64,000 nucleotides of DNA from Thalassobacillus cyri (GTDB lineage Bacteria > Bacillota > Bacilli > Bacillales > Halobacillaceae), in contig NZ_FNQR01000015.1 in the NCBI RefSeq assembly GCF_900107755.1, positions 36,201 through 100,200 on the forward strand. The letters run 5' to 3'. This document shows positions 25,826 to 37,058 of this stretch, piece after piece. Position numbers and translations under genes: made by a program. Every line of letters starts with the position of its first letter. Within the stretch, counting starts at the first letter, position 1. Under the pieces are notes generated by a model. The model saw only the letters and a list, made by a program, of their open reading frames with translations, did not search any database and was not told where the DNA came from.

Positions 25826-26140
25826 ATGGAACAACTTGAATTAGCACCGAATAGTGAAACAATCCAAAAAAAGAAGCGTGCACTTATTTTTATTCATAGC
25901 CCATTTTGTGGAACGTGTCATATGGCCAGAAAGATGTTAGATACCATTGAGGCAATGTGGAAGCAAGATTTGTTTTTTGAATTGAATGCGGCCATCCATC
26001 CTGCTTTCATGCAGGAATACCAAATTAAGAGTGTACCTTGTTTATTAATTCTGGCAGACGGTAAAATCAAGGAAAAAATCTATGCTTTCCATTCGGTGAC
26101 TTATATGCAGAGAGCGGTGTCTAAATACGTCAACTCCTAA
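25826..26140 (+). CDS. yusE: thioredoxin-like protein YusE
   Basis: 104-residue thioredoxin fold with active-site CGTC (HSPFCGTCHMARKML) and the cis-Pro loop SVPCLLI. Cytosolic, no signal peptide. The CGTC in place of CGPC suggests a shifted redox potential. Site GGGAAGGGGG precedes the start. Probably co-transcribed with yusF; terminator at 26174-26212. Confidence 0.9.
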   Translation: MEQLELAPNSETIQKKKRALIFIHSPFCGTCHMARKMLDTIEAMWKQDLFFELNAAIHPAFMQEYQIKSVPCLLILADGKIKEKIYAFHSVTYMQRAVSKYVNS

Positions 26141-26173
26141 TATTATTTCCCAAGAAATAACGAAAGAAGTCAG

Positions 26174-26212
26174 CAGCCCTTACCCGGCATGATACTTAAG
26201 GGCTGTTTTTTT
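26174..26212 (+). terminator. intrinsic terminator
   Basis: CAGCCCTTA / TAAGGGCTG then seven T. Confidence 0.88.
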
Positions 26213-26329
26213 GTGAAAAATTCTTTTCCTTCAGGTTATGAAGTGAATTTAATAGACGGTTTACAAATACTATCCTTTTACAATAGATAGTTGTTAAATA
26301 AAATGTTACTGCTGAAAGTTTTCCCCAGC

Positions 26330-26357
26330 AAAAATGAGCCGATATATCGGCTCATTT
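26330..26357 (-). terminator. intrinsic terminator of the TlpA-like gene
   Basis: On the minus strand AAATGAGCCGATA / TATCGGCTCATTTTT, a near-perfect palindrome touching the stop codon. Confidence 0.85.
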
Positions 26358-26777
26358 CTAATCCACTAAATCCCCTATCTTTTCTACTATTTCAAGGAAT
26401 TTTGCCTTGTCGTCGAATCTGGCCGCTATAAATCCTTCTTGATCAATGATTATGGTTGTGGGCACACTGGTACATTGATACTGCTCGTATATGCTTTTTC
26501 CGTCATCTACTAATGTTTGCTGCGTCAGGAACTTTGTTGCAAAGTCTTCTCCAGCTTGGCTGCTTCTTTCCCGGCCTGCAACATTAATAGTAAGCATGCG
26601 GACTTTATTTGAATCCATTGAGCGGTTCAATTGTTCTTTCATAGGCAAGTCCCTGGCACAGTCCGGACACCATGATACCCAAAAAGTCAGTACGATCACT
26701 TTTCCGATGTCTCCGTTGACATCATAGACGACTCCGGAATGCATTTCCGGTAATTGAAAAAGTGGTGCTTTTTCCAT
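26358..26777 (-). CDS. TlpA/ResA-like thiol-disulfide oxidoreductase
   Basis: 139 residues from ATG 26777, with AAGGAGGG upstream (the TTG at 26798 is rejected). Thioredoxin-like TlpA/AhpC-TSA fold with WVSWCPDCARDLPM (WCPDC active site) and the cis-Pro region CTSVPTTIIID. No signal peptide or membrane anchor, so unlike ResA it should be cytosolic. Family members reduce disulfides in peroxide defence or protein maturation. Monocistronic on the minus strand. Confidence 0.85.
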   Translation of the reverse strand: MEKAPLFQLPEMHSGVVYDVNGDIGKVIVLTFWVSWCPDCARDLPMKEQLNRSMDSNKVRMLTINVAGRERSSQAGEDFATKFLTQQTLVDDGKSIYEQYQCTSVPTTIIIDQEGFIAARFDDKAKFLEIVEKIGDLVD

Positions 26778-26924
26778 GGTTGTTCCCTCCTTAAGCAATT
26801 ATTCTTTTATCAATCCTATCATAAAAAATAAGGAAGAAGCATGGAATTCGGTCATCTCCCGTGGGTGACCAGTGAAGATTCTCCATAGTGAATCCAAATT
26901 AAAATCTAAATAAGTTGAATTTTG

Positions 26925-26955
26925 TTGACAATTATTTTTAAGCCGTGCTACAATC
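26925..26955 (+). promoter_or_regulatory. promoter of the met leader
   Basis: TTGACA (26925-26930) and TACAAT (26950-26955), with a 19-bp spacer, about 55 bp before the SAM aptamer. Confidence 0.55.
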
Positions 26956-27010
26956 CTTTTTGTGACACTTAAAAGGATTAAAGCACAAAAATTAAAGCAA
27001 CAAAATAGTA

Positions 27011-27123
27011 TCTCTTATTAAGAGAGGCGGAGGGACTGGCCCGATGAAGCCCGGCAACCGTCAAGCGATTATGCTTGAAAAGGTGCCAATTCCTGCAGAG
27101 TAATCAACTCTGACAGATAAGAG
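27011..27123 (+). promoter_or_regulatory. SAM-I (S-box) riboswitch
   Basis: Canonical S-box order: P1 arm CTCTTATTAAGAGAGG, the kink-turn/pseudoknot block GATGAAGCCCGGCAACCG, then GGTGCCAATTCCTGCAGAG, CAACTCTGACAGATAAGAG. S-adenosylmethionine binding stabilises P1 and lets the terminator at 27142-27186 form, shutting off metNPQ when methionine supply is adequate. Confidence 0.97.
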
Positions 27124-27141
27124 AACGGAGCAGCTTGATAC

Positions 27142-27186
27142 ATAAGCGCCTTTCTGTTCTCGTAAGCAGAAATAGGCGTTTTTTTA
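27142..27186 (+). terminator. S-box controlled terminator
   Basis: AAGCGCCTTTCTG / CAGAAATAGGCG then seven T. Confidence 0.9.
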
Positions 27187-27228
27187 ATTTAACGAGCATG
27201 AAGTCAAGCTTGTAGGAGGCGGCATGAA

Positions 27229-28257
27229 ATGATTTCAATTAAAGAACTGACAAAAGTCTTTCATACAAAAGATCAAGATGTCACCGCAGTAGACCATCTT
27301 GATTTGAATATTCAATCCGGAGAGATTTATGGGGTGATCGGTTATAGTGGTGCAGGAAAAAGTACATTCATTCGTTTATTGAATCGTCTCGAAGATCCTA
27401 CTTCGGGTTCGGTTACGATCGATAAGCAAGAAATAACGAGTATGAACAAGAATGACTTGCGACTAGCCCGGCAGGAAATTGGAATGATATTCCAGCATTT
27501 CAACTTGCTCTGGTCGCGCACTGTCAAAGATAATATCGCTTTTCCGTTAGAAATCGCTAAGATGCCGAAGGAAAAGAGAGAGGCGCGAGTGAAAGAGTTG
27601 GTTGAGCTTGTAGGTTTGAAGGGGAGAGAAAATGCGTACCCTTCCCAACTGAGCGGAGGGCAAAAGCAACGAGTAGGCATTGCTCGTGCGCTGGCTAATA
27701 AACCGAAAGTTCTATTATGTGATGAAGCGACGTCTGCACTGGATCCTGAAACAACGGACTCGATTCTTGATTTATTAGTTGATATCAATGAAAAACTTGG
27801 ACTTACAATTATATTGATCACCCATGAAATGCATGTAATCAGAAAGATATGTCATCGCGTTGCAGTAATGGAAAATGGAAAAGTGGTAGAACAAGGAGAT
27901 GTTTTAGATGTCTTCCTGCATCCCAAGCGTCCGGTGACTAAAAAATTTGTTGATCAAGTGATGGGAGATCCTGACCAAGACCACTCCCTTGATTTGATTC
28001 ATGAGAATTACAAGTCCGGTAAAGTATTGCGCCTTCATTTTGTAGGTGAAAGTACGAATCAGGCATTGATAAGCGAACTTTCCAGGGAATTTAAAATTGA
28101 TTTGAATATTTTGCATGGAAAAATCACGCAAACCCAAAAAGGGGCGTACGGTACATTGTTCGTCCACGTAGAAGGTGATCAGGATGAAATTGAAAGGGCT
28201 CAAGCTTATATCCAGGACACTTCAGTAGAAGTGGAGGTGATTCCGAATGTTCAATAA
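27229..28257 (+). CDS. metN: methionine ABC transporter ATP-binding protein MetN
   Basis: 342 residues: Walker A GYSGAGKST, Q-loop MIFQHFNLLWSRT, signature LSGGQKQRVGIARAL, Walker B VLLCDEATSAL, then a C-terminal NIL regulatory domain (from about 265: VLRLHFVGESTNQALISEL) that binds methionine and inhibits transport in homologues. TAGGAGG precedes the start. It overlaps metP by 11 bp. Confidence 0.96.
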   Translation: MISIKELTKVFHTKDQDVTAVDHLDLNIQSGEIYGVIGYSGAGKSTFIRLLNRLEDPTSGSVTIDKQEITSMNKNDLRLARQEIGMIFQHFNLLWSRTVKDNIAFPLEIAKMPKEKREARVKELVELVGLKGRENAYPSQLSGGQKQRVGIARALANKPKVLLCDEATSALDPETTDSILDLLVDINEKLGLTIILITHEMHVIRKICHRVAVMENGKVVEQGDVLDVFLHPKRPVTKKFVDQVMGDPDQDHSLDLIHENYKSGKVLRLHFVGESTNQALISELSREFKIDLNILHGKITQTQKGAYGTLFVHVEGDQDEIERAQAYIQDTSVEVEVIPNVQ

Positions 28258-28915
28258 ATTGTTTCCGAATGTCGAGCTACAGGATATGATCACTGCTACC
28301 AATGAGACACTTTACATGACCATCATATCTGTGCTTGGAACCTTGTTTTTAGGTATTATTCTTGGGCTGCTGTTGTTTTTATCCCGTCCAGGAGGTTTAT
28401 GGGAGAATAAGTTCCTTAATTGGGTTACGGCAGCATTTGTAAACGTGTTCCGTGCTATTCCTTTTATTATTTTGATCCTATTGTTATTCCCTTTTACTGA
28501 TTTTTTAATGGGAACGATACGTGGCCCTAAGGCTGCGTTACCGGCTTTGATCATCGGAGCTGCACCTTTTTACGGCAGACTGGTTGAAATAGCTTTAAGA
28601 GAGGTAGATAAAGGGGTGGTTGAAGCAGCAAAATCCATGGGGGCTAAGAATTCAACAATCATTTTCAAGGTCCTGCTCAAAGAATCGATGCCCGCACTTG
28701 TATCAGGTCTTACGGTGACAGCCATCGCTCTTATTGGCTACACTGCAGTAGCAGGTGTGATTGGCGCGGGCGGTTTAGGAGACTTCGCTTATTTTTATGG
28801 ATTCCAACGAAGTGATTTTGATGTGGTATTTGTATGTACAGTGTTAATTGTCCTCATCGTGTTCATTTTCCAATTCATTGGGGACATCCTGACACGTTCA
28901 TTAGATAAAAGATAA
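28247..28915 (+). CDS. metP: methionine ABC transporter permease
   Basis: 222-residue MetI-type permease with five transmembrane helices and the EAA cytoplasmic loop (EAAKSMGAKNSTIIFKVLLK). Begins inside the end of metN (GGAGGTG upstream), so translation is coupled. Forms the pore for D/L-methionine import with MetN and MetQ. Confidence 0.95.
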   Translation: MFNKLFPNVELQDMITATNETLYMTIISVLGTLFLGIILGLLLFLSRPGGLWENKFLNWVTAAFVNVFRAIPFIILILLLFPFTDFLMGTIRGPKAALPALIIGAAPFYGRLVEIALREVDKGVVEAAKSMGAKNSTIIFKVLLKESMPALVSGLTVTAIALIGYTAVAGVIGAGGLGDFAYFYGFQRSDFDVVFVCTVLIVLIVFIFQFIGDILTRSLDKR

Positions 28916-28930
28916 AAAAGGAGAATGGTT

Positions 28931-29773
28931 ATGAAAAAATGGTTAACAGGTATTTTAGCAGGATTATTAATAGTAGTGCTTACTGCTTGTGGCAGCTCAG
29001 ATGAAGAATCTGGATCGAATGGATCTTCAGAGAAGAAGGAAATCAAAGTAGGCGCAACTTCCGTTCCTCACGCGGAGGTCCTTCAAGAAGCGAAACCGCT
29101 TCTAAAAGAGGAAGGAATTGAATTGAAGATCGAAGAGTATCAGGATTATGTGTTACCTAACAAAGACCTGGCAGAAGGCCGGATTGATGCGAATTACTTC
29201 CAGCACATTCCTTACCTGGAAACGCAAATGGCTGATAACGGCTATGACTTCGTGAACCTCGGCGGTATTCATATCGAGCCAATGGGGATCTATTCTAAAA
29301 ACATCAAAAGTGTTGAGGAAGTTCCAGAGGGAACCGATGTATTGCTAAGTCGTTCTGTTGCCGATCATGGACGAATTCTTTCCTTATTAGAAAGAGAAGG
29401 ACTGATCAAGCTGGATGAAAATGTGAAGAAAGTAGATGCTACCACCAAGGATATCGTTGAAAACCCTAAGAACCTAAAGTTCGACGATGGGATCAATGCA
29501 GAACTTCTGCCTTCAAACTATGAGCGGGAAGAAGATGCTTTAGTTGCCATTAATACCAATTATGCAATTGAAGCTGGTCTAAATCCTAGTGAAGATGCTC
29601 TTATACTTGAAGGTTCCGAATCACCTTATGTGAATGTCATTGCTGCGAAAAGCGAAGATAAGGATTCAGAAGCCTTGCAAAAGCTGGTAGAAGTATTACG
29701 TTCAGAAGATATCCAAACATTTATGAAAGAACAATATGATGGAGCGGTAGTTCCAGTAGATGGTGCACAATAA
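28931..29773 (+). CDS. metQ: methionine-binding lipoprotein MetQ
   Basis: 280 residues from ATG 28931, chosen because AAAAAGGAG is 7 bp upstream (an ATG at 28925 is too close). Lipoprotein signal with lipobox LTAC (Cys about 21), a Ser/Glu-rich linker, then the NlpA/MetQ domain: VGATSVPHAEVLQEAKPLL, ANYFQHIPYLE, SRSVADHGRI, NTNYAIEAGL. Extracellular receptor for methionine uptake. Confidence 0.96.
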   Translation: MKKWLTGILAGLLIVVLTACGSSDEESGSNGSSEKKEIKVGATSVPHAEVLQEAKPLLKEEGIELKIEEYQDYVLPNKDLAEGRIDANYFQHIPYLETQMADNGYDFVNLGGIHIEPMGIYSKNIKSVEEVPEGTDVLLSRSVADHGRILSLLEREGLIKLDENVKKVDATTKDIVENPKNLKFDDGINAELLPSNYEREEDALVAINTNYAIEAGLNPSEDALILEGSESPYVNVIAAKSEDKDSEALQKLVEVLRSEDIQTFMKEQYDGAVVPVDGAQ

Positions 29774-29860
29774 CATTTTTTAACAACCTCCTCTCAGGAT
29801 AGTGACCATGTTTTTGCTTATACTAGCATTAATATGTATTTATTACTGGGAGGTTTTTTT

Positions 29861-30226
29861 ATGGAAGAACAAAAAATGACATTCACAGAAGCATATCTTC
29901 AAGAATATAAGCATGGAATTGGCACATTTACAGAAAAAATGCCGAAGATTGCTCATCACTTCAATGCTTTTACGGAAGCAGCCTTTGAGGCTGGTGAACT
30001 TTCAGAAAAAGAGAAGCAGTTGATTGCACTTGGCATCAGCGTTGTCGCCCAAGATGAATATTGTATGATTTATCACACAAAAGGCTGTATAGATCAAGGA
30101 GCAAGCGAGAAAGAAATCATGGAGGCCTGTGGGGTTTCTGCTGCATTTGGCGGCGGGGCTGCAATGAGCCAGGCTGTTACTTTAGTACAAGAAGCGTATC
30201 AAGAGTTGCAAAATTTGCAACATTAA
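29861..30226 (+). CDS. carboxymuconolactone decarboxylase / AhpD family protein
   Basis: 121 residues from ATG 29861, 7 bp after GGGAGG; the ATG at 29834 lacks a site. Single AhpD-like domain: LSEKEKQLIALGISVVAQ and the motif EYCMIYHTKGCIDQGAS, with a Cys and the CxxxH spacing of this family, though not the second Cys of a true AhpD CxxC. Likely a small peroxidase-related or thiol protein. AACCTCC at 29785-29791 could pair with the GGAGGTT that forms its ribosome site, which may terminate metQ transcripts or mask translation. Confidence 0.85.
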   Translation: MEEQKMTFTEAYLQEYKHGIGTFTEKMPKIAHHFNAFTEAAFEAGELSEKEKQLIALGISVVAQDEYCMIYHTKGCIDQGASEKEIMEACGVSAAFGGGAAMSQAVTLVQEAYQELQNLQH

Positions 30227-30413
30227 GTATAATTCGAGCAAAACGGAGTAACGAGGAGCAAATTTGATTATATATCCTTGGTGCCCTGTTAAATGTTGTA
30301 TAAAAATACAATTAGTATACCATCCGGTTATTTTGGTTTAAATGCGTTTTGGTCGGGGTAATATACCTGTGCTACACTTAATAGCATACAAAAACCGAAA
30401 GGATTGATTTATT

Positions 30414-30602
30414 ATTAACGACCAACTTAAGCTGAATTATACTTCCGAAATGGAGAAAGCTATGCAGCAATCCCACGGAATTGGCTATGCCGAATATAGC
30501 AACAAGTTAGATCAGCGATTAAAAGTTGAAAAACGTCGTCAAAAAGATCACGAAGAAAGCCGTAAAATAGTGGCTGAAGTAGATCGTCAATTGCATAAAT
30601 AA
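30414..30602 (+). CDS. small conserved-looking protein with apparent ATT start
   Basis: An open frame reading NDQLKLNYTSEMEKAMQQSH, then a charged helical part and VAEVDRQLHK before TAA; 62 residues if begun at ATT 30414. AAAGGA lies 7-10 bp before the two ATT codons (30411, 30414); there is no ATG, GTG or TTG in frame after the upstream TGA until ATG 30453, which has no ribosome site. Composition and a strong terminator right after it argue for a gene. Either ATT is used, or the start was mutated, or the internal ATG is used. Function unknown. Confidence 0.5.
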   Translation: MNDQLKLNYTSEMEKAMQQSHGIGYAEYSNKLDQRLKVEKRRQKDHEESRKIVAEVDRQLHK

Positions 30603-30610
30603 TAAATTAT

Positions 30611-30643
30611 AAAATCAGGTGGTAGCATACCACCTGATTTTTT
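30611..30643 (+). terminator. intrinsic terminator
   Basis: AAATCAGGTGGTA / TACCACCTGATTT, perfect 13-bp stem with three-base loop and T tail. Confidence 0.92.
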
Positions 30644-30849
30644 CCGTTTATGTCTATATAATAAGGAAAGTCCATGTTATCCTAAGAACGTAGATTTTTT
30701 TAACCAAATGGTTTAGAAAGTCTGGTACGTATAGCGAAAAAAGTTGATAACAGTTTCGAAATGATATAAGATTGTAATGAGAATAGATTGAGAATGGATT
30801 ATGATCCTTTATCAAAAAATGATTTACAATAGATATGGAGGTATCAGTT

Positions 30850-31635
30850 ATGGCAGGATCAACTTTAGAAATCAAGAATCTTCACGTAGCGATCGAAGGT
30901 GAAGAAATTTTAACAGGGGTCAACTTGACTATAAACGGTGGAGAATTCCACGCAGTAATGGGACCGAACGGAACAGGGAAATCCACTTTAGCATCAGCGA
31001 TCATGGGTCACCCAAAATATGAAATCACTGAGGGTGAAGTGTATATTGATGGGAAAGACGTATTGGAAATGGAAGTAGATGAACGTGCGCAAGCAGGGCT
31101 ATTCCTTGCAATGCAGTATCCAAGCGAAATCAGTGGTGTAACAAACTCTGACTTCCTTCGTTCTTCTATCAACGCACGGCGTGAAGAAGGCGATGAGATT
31201 TCCTTGATGAAATTCATCAAAGAGATGGACGGAACAATGGACTTATTAGAGATGGATAAGAACATGGCACAGCGTTATCTTAATGAAGGGTTCTCCGGTG
31301 GTGAGAAAAAACGTAATGAAATCCTTCAATTGATGATGCTTAAGCCGGCTATCGCAATCTTGGATGAAATTGACTCTGGTTTGGACATCGATGCCTTGAA
31401 AGTCGTTTCTAAAGGAATTAATCAGATGCGCGACGACAATTTCGGTTGCCTGATCATCACTCACTATCAACGTCTATTGAACTATATCACTCCTGACAAA
31501 GTACACGTCATGATGAAGGGCCGTATTGTGAAGTCCGGTGGACCAGAACTGGCTCAACGCCTGGAAGATGAAGGTTACGACTGGATCAAGCAGGAGCTTG
31601 GAATTGAAGATGAAACTGTAGGTCAAAAAGCGTAA
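30850..31635 (+). CDS. sufC: Fe-S assembly ATPase SufC
   Basis: 261 residues from ATG 30850, preceded by ATGGAGG (the ATG at 30835 is that site). ABC-type ATPase: Walker A MGPNGTGKSTLAS, signature GFSGGEKKRNE, Walker B AIAILDEIDSGLD. Energises the SufBCD scaffold that builds Fe-S clusters. First gene of sufCDSUB. A possible promoter TTGATA/TATAAG (30744-30770) and a direct repeat TGAGAATAGAT-TGAGAATGGAT (30778-30799) lie upstream. Confidence 0.97.
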   Translation: MAGSTLEIKNLHVAIEGEEILTGVNLTINGGEFHAVMGPNGTGKSTLASAIMGHPKYEITEGEVYIDGKDVLEMEVDERAQAGLFLAMQYPSEISGVTNSDFLRSSINARREEGDEISLMKFIKEMDGTMDLLEMDKNMAQRYLNEGFSGGEKKRNEILQLMMLKPAIAILDEIDSGLDIDALKVVSKGINQMRDDNFGCLIITHYQRLLNYITPDKVHVMMKGRIVKSGGPELAQRLEDEGYDWIKQELGIEDETVGQKA

Positions 31636-31653
31636 ACAGATAGGAGGGATACC

Positions 31654-34620
<2,967 letters not shown>

Positions 34621-34653
34621 TCACGGTATAACACCAAAAGGAGGTTTTTGATT

Positions 34654-36051
34654 ATGGCCAAAAAGGCGCCAGAAATCGAAGATTATAAATATGGGTTCCA
34701 TGAGAAGGATATTTCCATTTTCCGTACTCAAAGAGGACTGACAAAAGAAATTGTTGAAGAAATTTCCCGCTATAAAGAAGAACCGGAATGGATGCTTGAC
34801 TTCCGCTTAAAGTCATTGGAGCATTTTTATAAAATGCCGATGCCTCAGTGGGGCGGCGACCTTGCCGAACTTGATTTCGATGAAATCACTTATTATGTGA
34901 AGCCATCTGAGCGTTCTGAGCGTTCCTGGGATGAAGTTCCAGAGGAAATCAAAAATACGTTTGATAAATTAGGAATTCCTGAAGCAGAACAGAAGTATCT
35001 TGCTGGTGTATCTGCTCAGTATGAATCTGAAGTAGTCTACCACAACATGCAAGAGGACCTGGAAAAACAGGGGATCATCTTTAAAGACACAGACTCAGCT
35101 TTGAAAGAGGACGAAGAACTTTTCAGAGAGTATTTCGGAAAAGTCATTCCTCCATCTGACAACAAGTTTTCTGCATTGAACTCTGCGGTATGGTCCGGTG
35201 GTTCTTTCATCTATGTACCAAAAGGTGTAAAAGTGGAAACACCATTGCAAGCTTACTTCCGTATCAATTCAGAAAACATGGGACAATTTGAGCGTACGCT
35301 GATCATCGTAGACGAAGACGCTTCTGTCCACTATGTAGAAGGTTGTACAGCTCCTGTCTATACAACCAACTCTCTTCACAGTGCAGTAGTCGAGATTTTC
35401 GTTAAGAAAAATGCTTACTGTCGTTATACAACCATTCAAAACTGGGCAAATAACGTCTATAACCTGGTTACGAAGCGTGCTACTGCCGATGCAAATGCAA
35501 CGATGGAATGGGTTGACGGCAACCTTGGTTCCAAGCTGACCATGAAATATCCTGCTGTTATCTTGAAAGGCGAAGGCGCACGTGGAATGACATTGTCCAT
35601 TGCCCTGGCAGGTAAAGGTCAGCATCAGGATGCCGGTGCGAAAATGATTCATCTGGCACCGAATACGTCTTCTTCCATTGTTTCAAAGTCTATTTCTAAG
35701 CATGGTGGAAAGGTAACGTACCGTGGTATCGTCCAATTCGGACGCAAAGCAGAAGGTGCACGTTCCAACGTTGAATGTGACACACTTATCATGGATAATC
35801 AGTCAACCTCTGATACCATCCCTTATAACGAAATCATGAACGAGAATATTTCGTTAGAGCACGAAGCTAAAGTATCTAAAGTGTCTGAAGAACAGCTCTT
35901 CTATCTGATGAGCCGTGGTATTTCTGAAGAAGAAGCGACAGAAATGATTGTCATGGGCTTTATCGAACCATTTACTAAAGAGCTACCAATGGAGTATGCG
36001 GTTGAAATGAACCGTCTTATCAAATTCGAAATGGAAGGTTCCATCGGTTAA
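34654..36051 (+). CDS. sufB: Fe-S assembly scaffold protein SufB
   Basis: 465 residues from ATG 34654 with AAGGAGG 9 bp upstream. Core of the SufBCD scaffold: [56 protein letters not shown] with the conserved Cys proposed to hold the nascent cluster, and the C-terminal [20 protein letters not shown]. Last gene of the suf operon. Confidence 0.97.
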   Translation: MAKKAPEIEDYKYGFHEKDISIFRTQRGLTKEIVEEISRYKEEPEWMLDFRLKSLEHFYKMPMPQWGGDLAELDFDEITYYVKPSERSERSWDEVPEEIKNTFDKLGIPEAEQKYLAGVSAQYESEVVYHNMQEDLEKQGIIFKDTDSALKEDEELFREYFGKVIPPSDNKFSALNSAVWSGGSFIYVPKGVKVETPLQAYFRINSENMGQFERTLIIVDEDASVHYVEGCTAPVYTTNSLHSAVVEIFVKKNAYCRYTTIQNWANNVYNLVTKRATADANATMEWVDGNLGSKLTMKYPAVILKGEGARGMTLSIALAGKGQHQDAGAKMIHLAPNTSSSIVSKSISKHGGKVTYRGIVQFGRKAEGARSNVECDTLIMDNQSTSDTIPYNEIMNENISLEHEAKVSKVSEEQLFYLMSRGISEEEATEMIVMGFIEPFTKELPMEYAVEMNRLIKFEMEGSIG

Positions 36052-36077
36052 TCTCCGATAACTTTCAATTTAAAATG

Positions 36078-36115
36078 AACCGTGCTGTTGATATGAATCA
36101 GCAGCACGGTTTTTC
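36078..36115 (+). terminator. intrinsic terminator of the suf operon
   Basis: AACCGTGCTGTTGAT / ATCAGCAGCACGGTT then T run. Confidence 0.9.
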
Positions 36116-36221
36116 TTATTTCTTAACGGGTATGGGTATGGAAAAGAGTTTATAATCTCTTCCATGCTATACATTAACAATGATATGTTAGTATGAGAAT
36201 GTAAATATGGATGTGAAATAA

Positions 36222-37049
36222 ATGGTATTCGTTTTAATCATCTCCGTACTTATCGGATTGGTTTCGGCTTTTTTCGGGAGTATCGCCGGGCTTGGCGGAG
36301 GAATCATTCTCGTCCCTGTCATGTTGTTCTTAAGCCAGACTTTCGAGGCATTCAGTTGGGCGACGCCTCAAAAAATAGTAGGAATATCTATAATTACGAT
36401 GATTTTTACAGGGATGTCCTCCGCTTTATCCTATATGAAAAGTAAGCGGGTAGATTTTAAAAGCGGATGGATTTTTCTTATAGGAAGTGTTCCTGGAGGG
36501 ATCCTTGGCTCCTTTCTGAATCAGTTTTTTTCTGCCGGGAAATTTTCGCTATTATTCGGGATATTAATGTTATTCGTATTCGGGGTGTTTTTCCTGCCCA
36601 GAAAAAGTAAGAAAGCCCCGTTAGAAAAAAACAGGGGTGGTATCCAACGGGAAATGGAACTTGATGGAGAGACACACCGGTATGCTTATTCCCCGGTTGC
36701 TGGTGGTTTGTTGGCATTTTCAGTGGGAATGATGTCCGGATTATTCGGAATCGGCGGTGGTTCCTTGATGGTACCGGCCATGATCTTATTATTTGGTTTT
36801 CCAGCCCACATTGCCACAGCCACCTCGATGTTCATGATTTTCTTTATGAGCATATCTAATTCTGTTACCCACATCCTATTGGGTAATGTAGAATGGTTAT
36901 ACACGCTGGCGTTTATTCCAGGAGCATATTTAGGTGGCATGTTAGGGGCAAAAGTGAATAAAGTGTTGAAAGGACAGTACGTCGAATGGCTTCTTAGAGT
37001 GATGTTGATAATTGTAGCGATTCGATTGATCTTGAAGGGTATAGGATAA
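36222..37049 (+). CDS. yunE: TauE/SafE family (sulfite/organosulfonate) exporter YunE
   Basis: 275-residue membrane protein with about eight helices in two repeats, each opening with a Gly-rich motif (SIAGLGGGIILVPVML and GLFGIGGGSLMVPAMIL). Proposed to move sulfite, sulfonates or related anions. Weak ribosome site (GATGTGA). Placed between suf and yunD as in B. subtilis. Ends 9 bp before yunD. Confidence 0.88.
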   Translation: MVFVLIISVLIGLVSAFFGSIAGLGGGIILVPVMLFLSQTFEAFSWATPQKIVGISIITMIFTGMSSALSYMKSKRVDFKSGWIFLIGSVPGGILGSFLNQFFSAGKFSLLFGILMLFVFGVFFLPRKSKKAPLEKNRGGIQREMELDGETHRYAYSPVAGGLLAFSVGMMSGLFGIGGGSLMVPAMILLFGFPAHIATATSMFMIFFMSISNSVTHILLGNVEWLYTLAFIPGAYLGGMLGAKVNKVLKGQYVEWLLRVMLIIVAIRLILKGIG

Positions 37050-37058
37050 GGAGATTTG

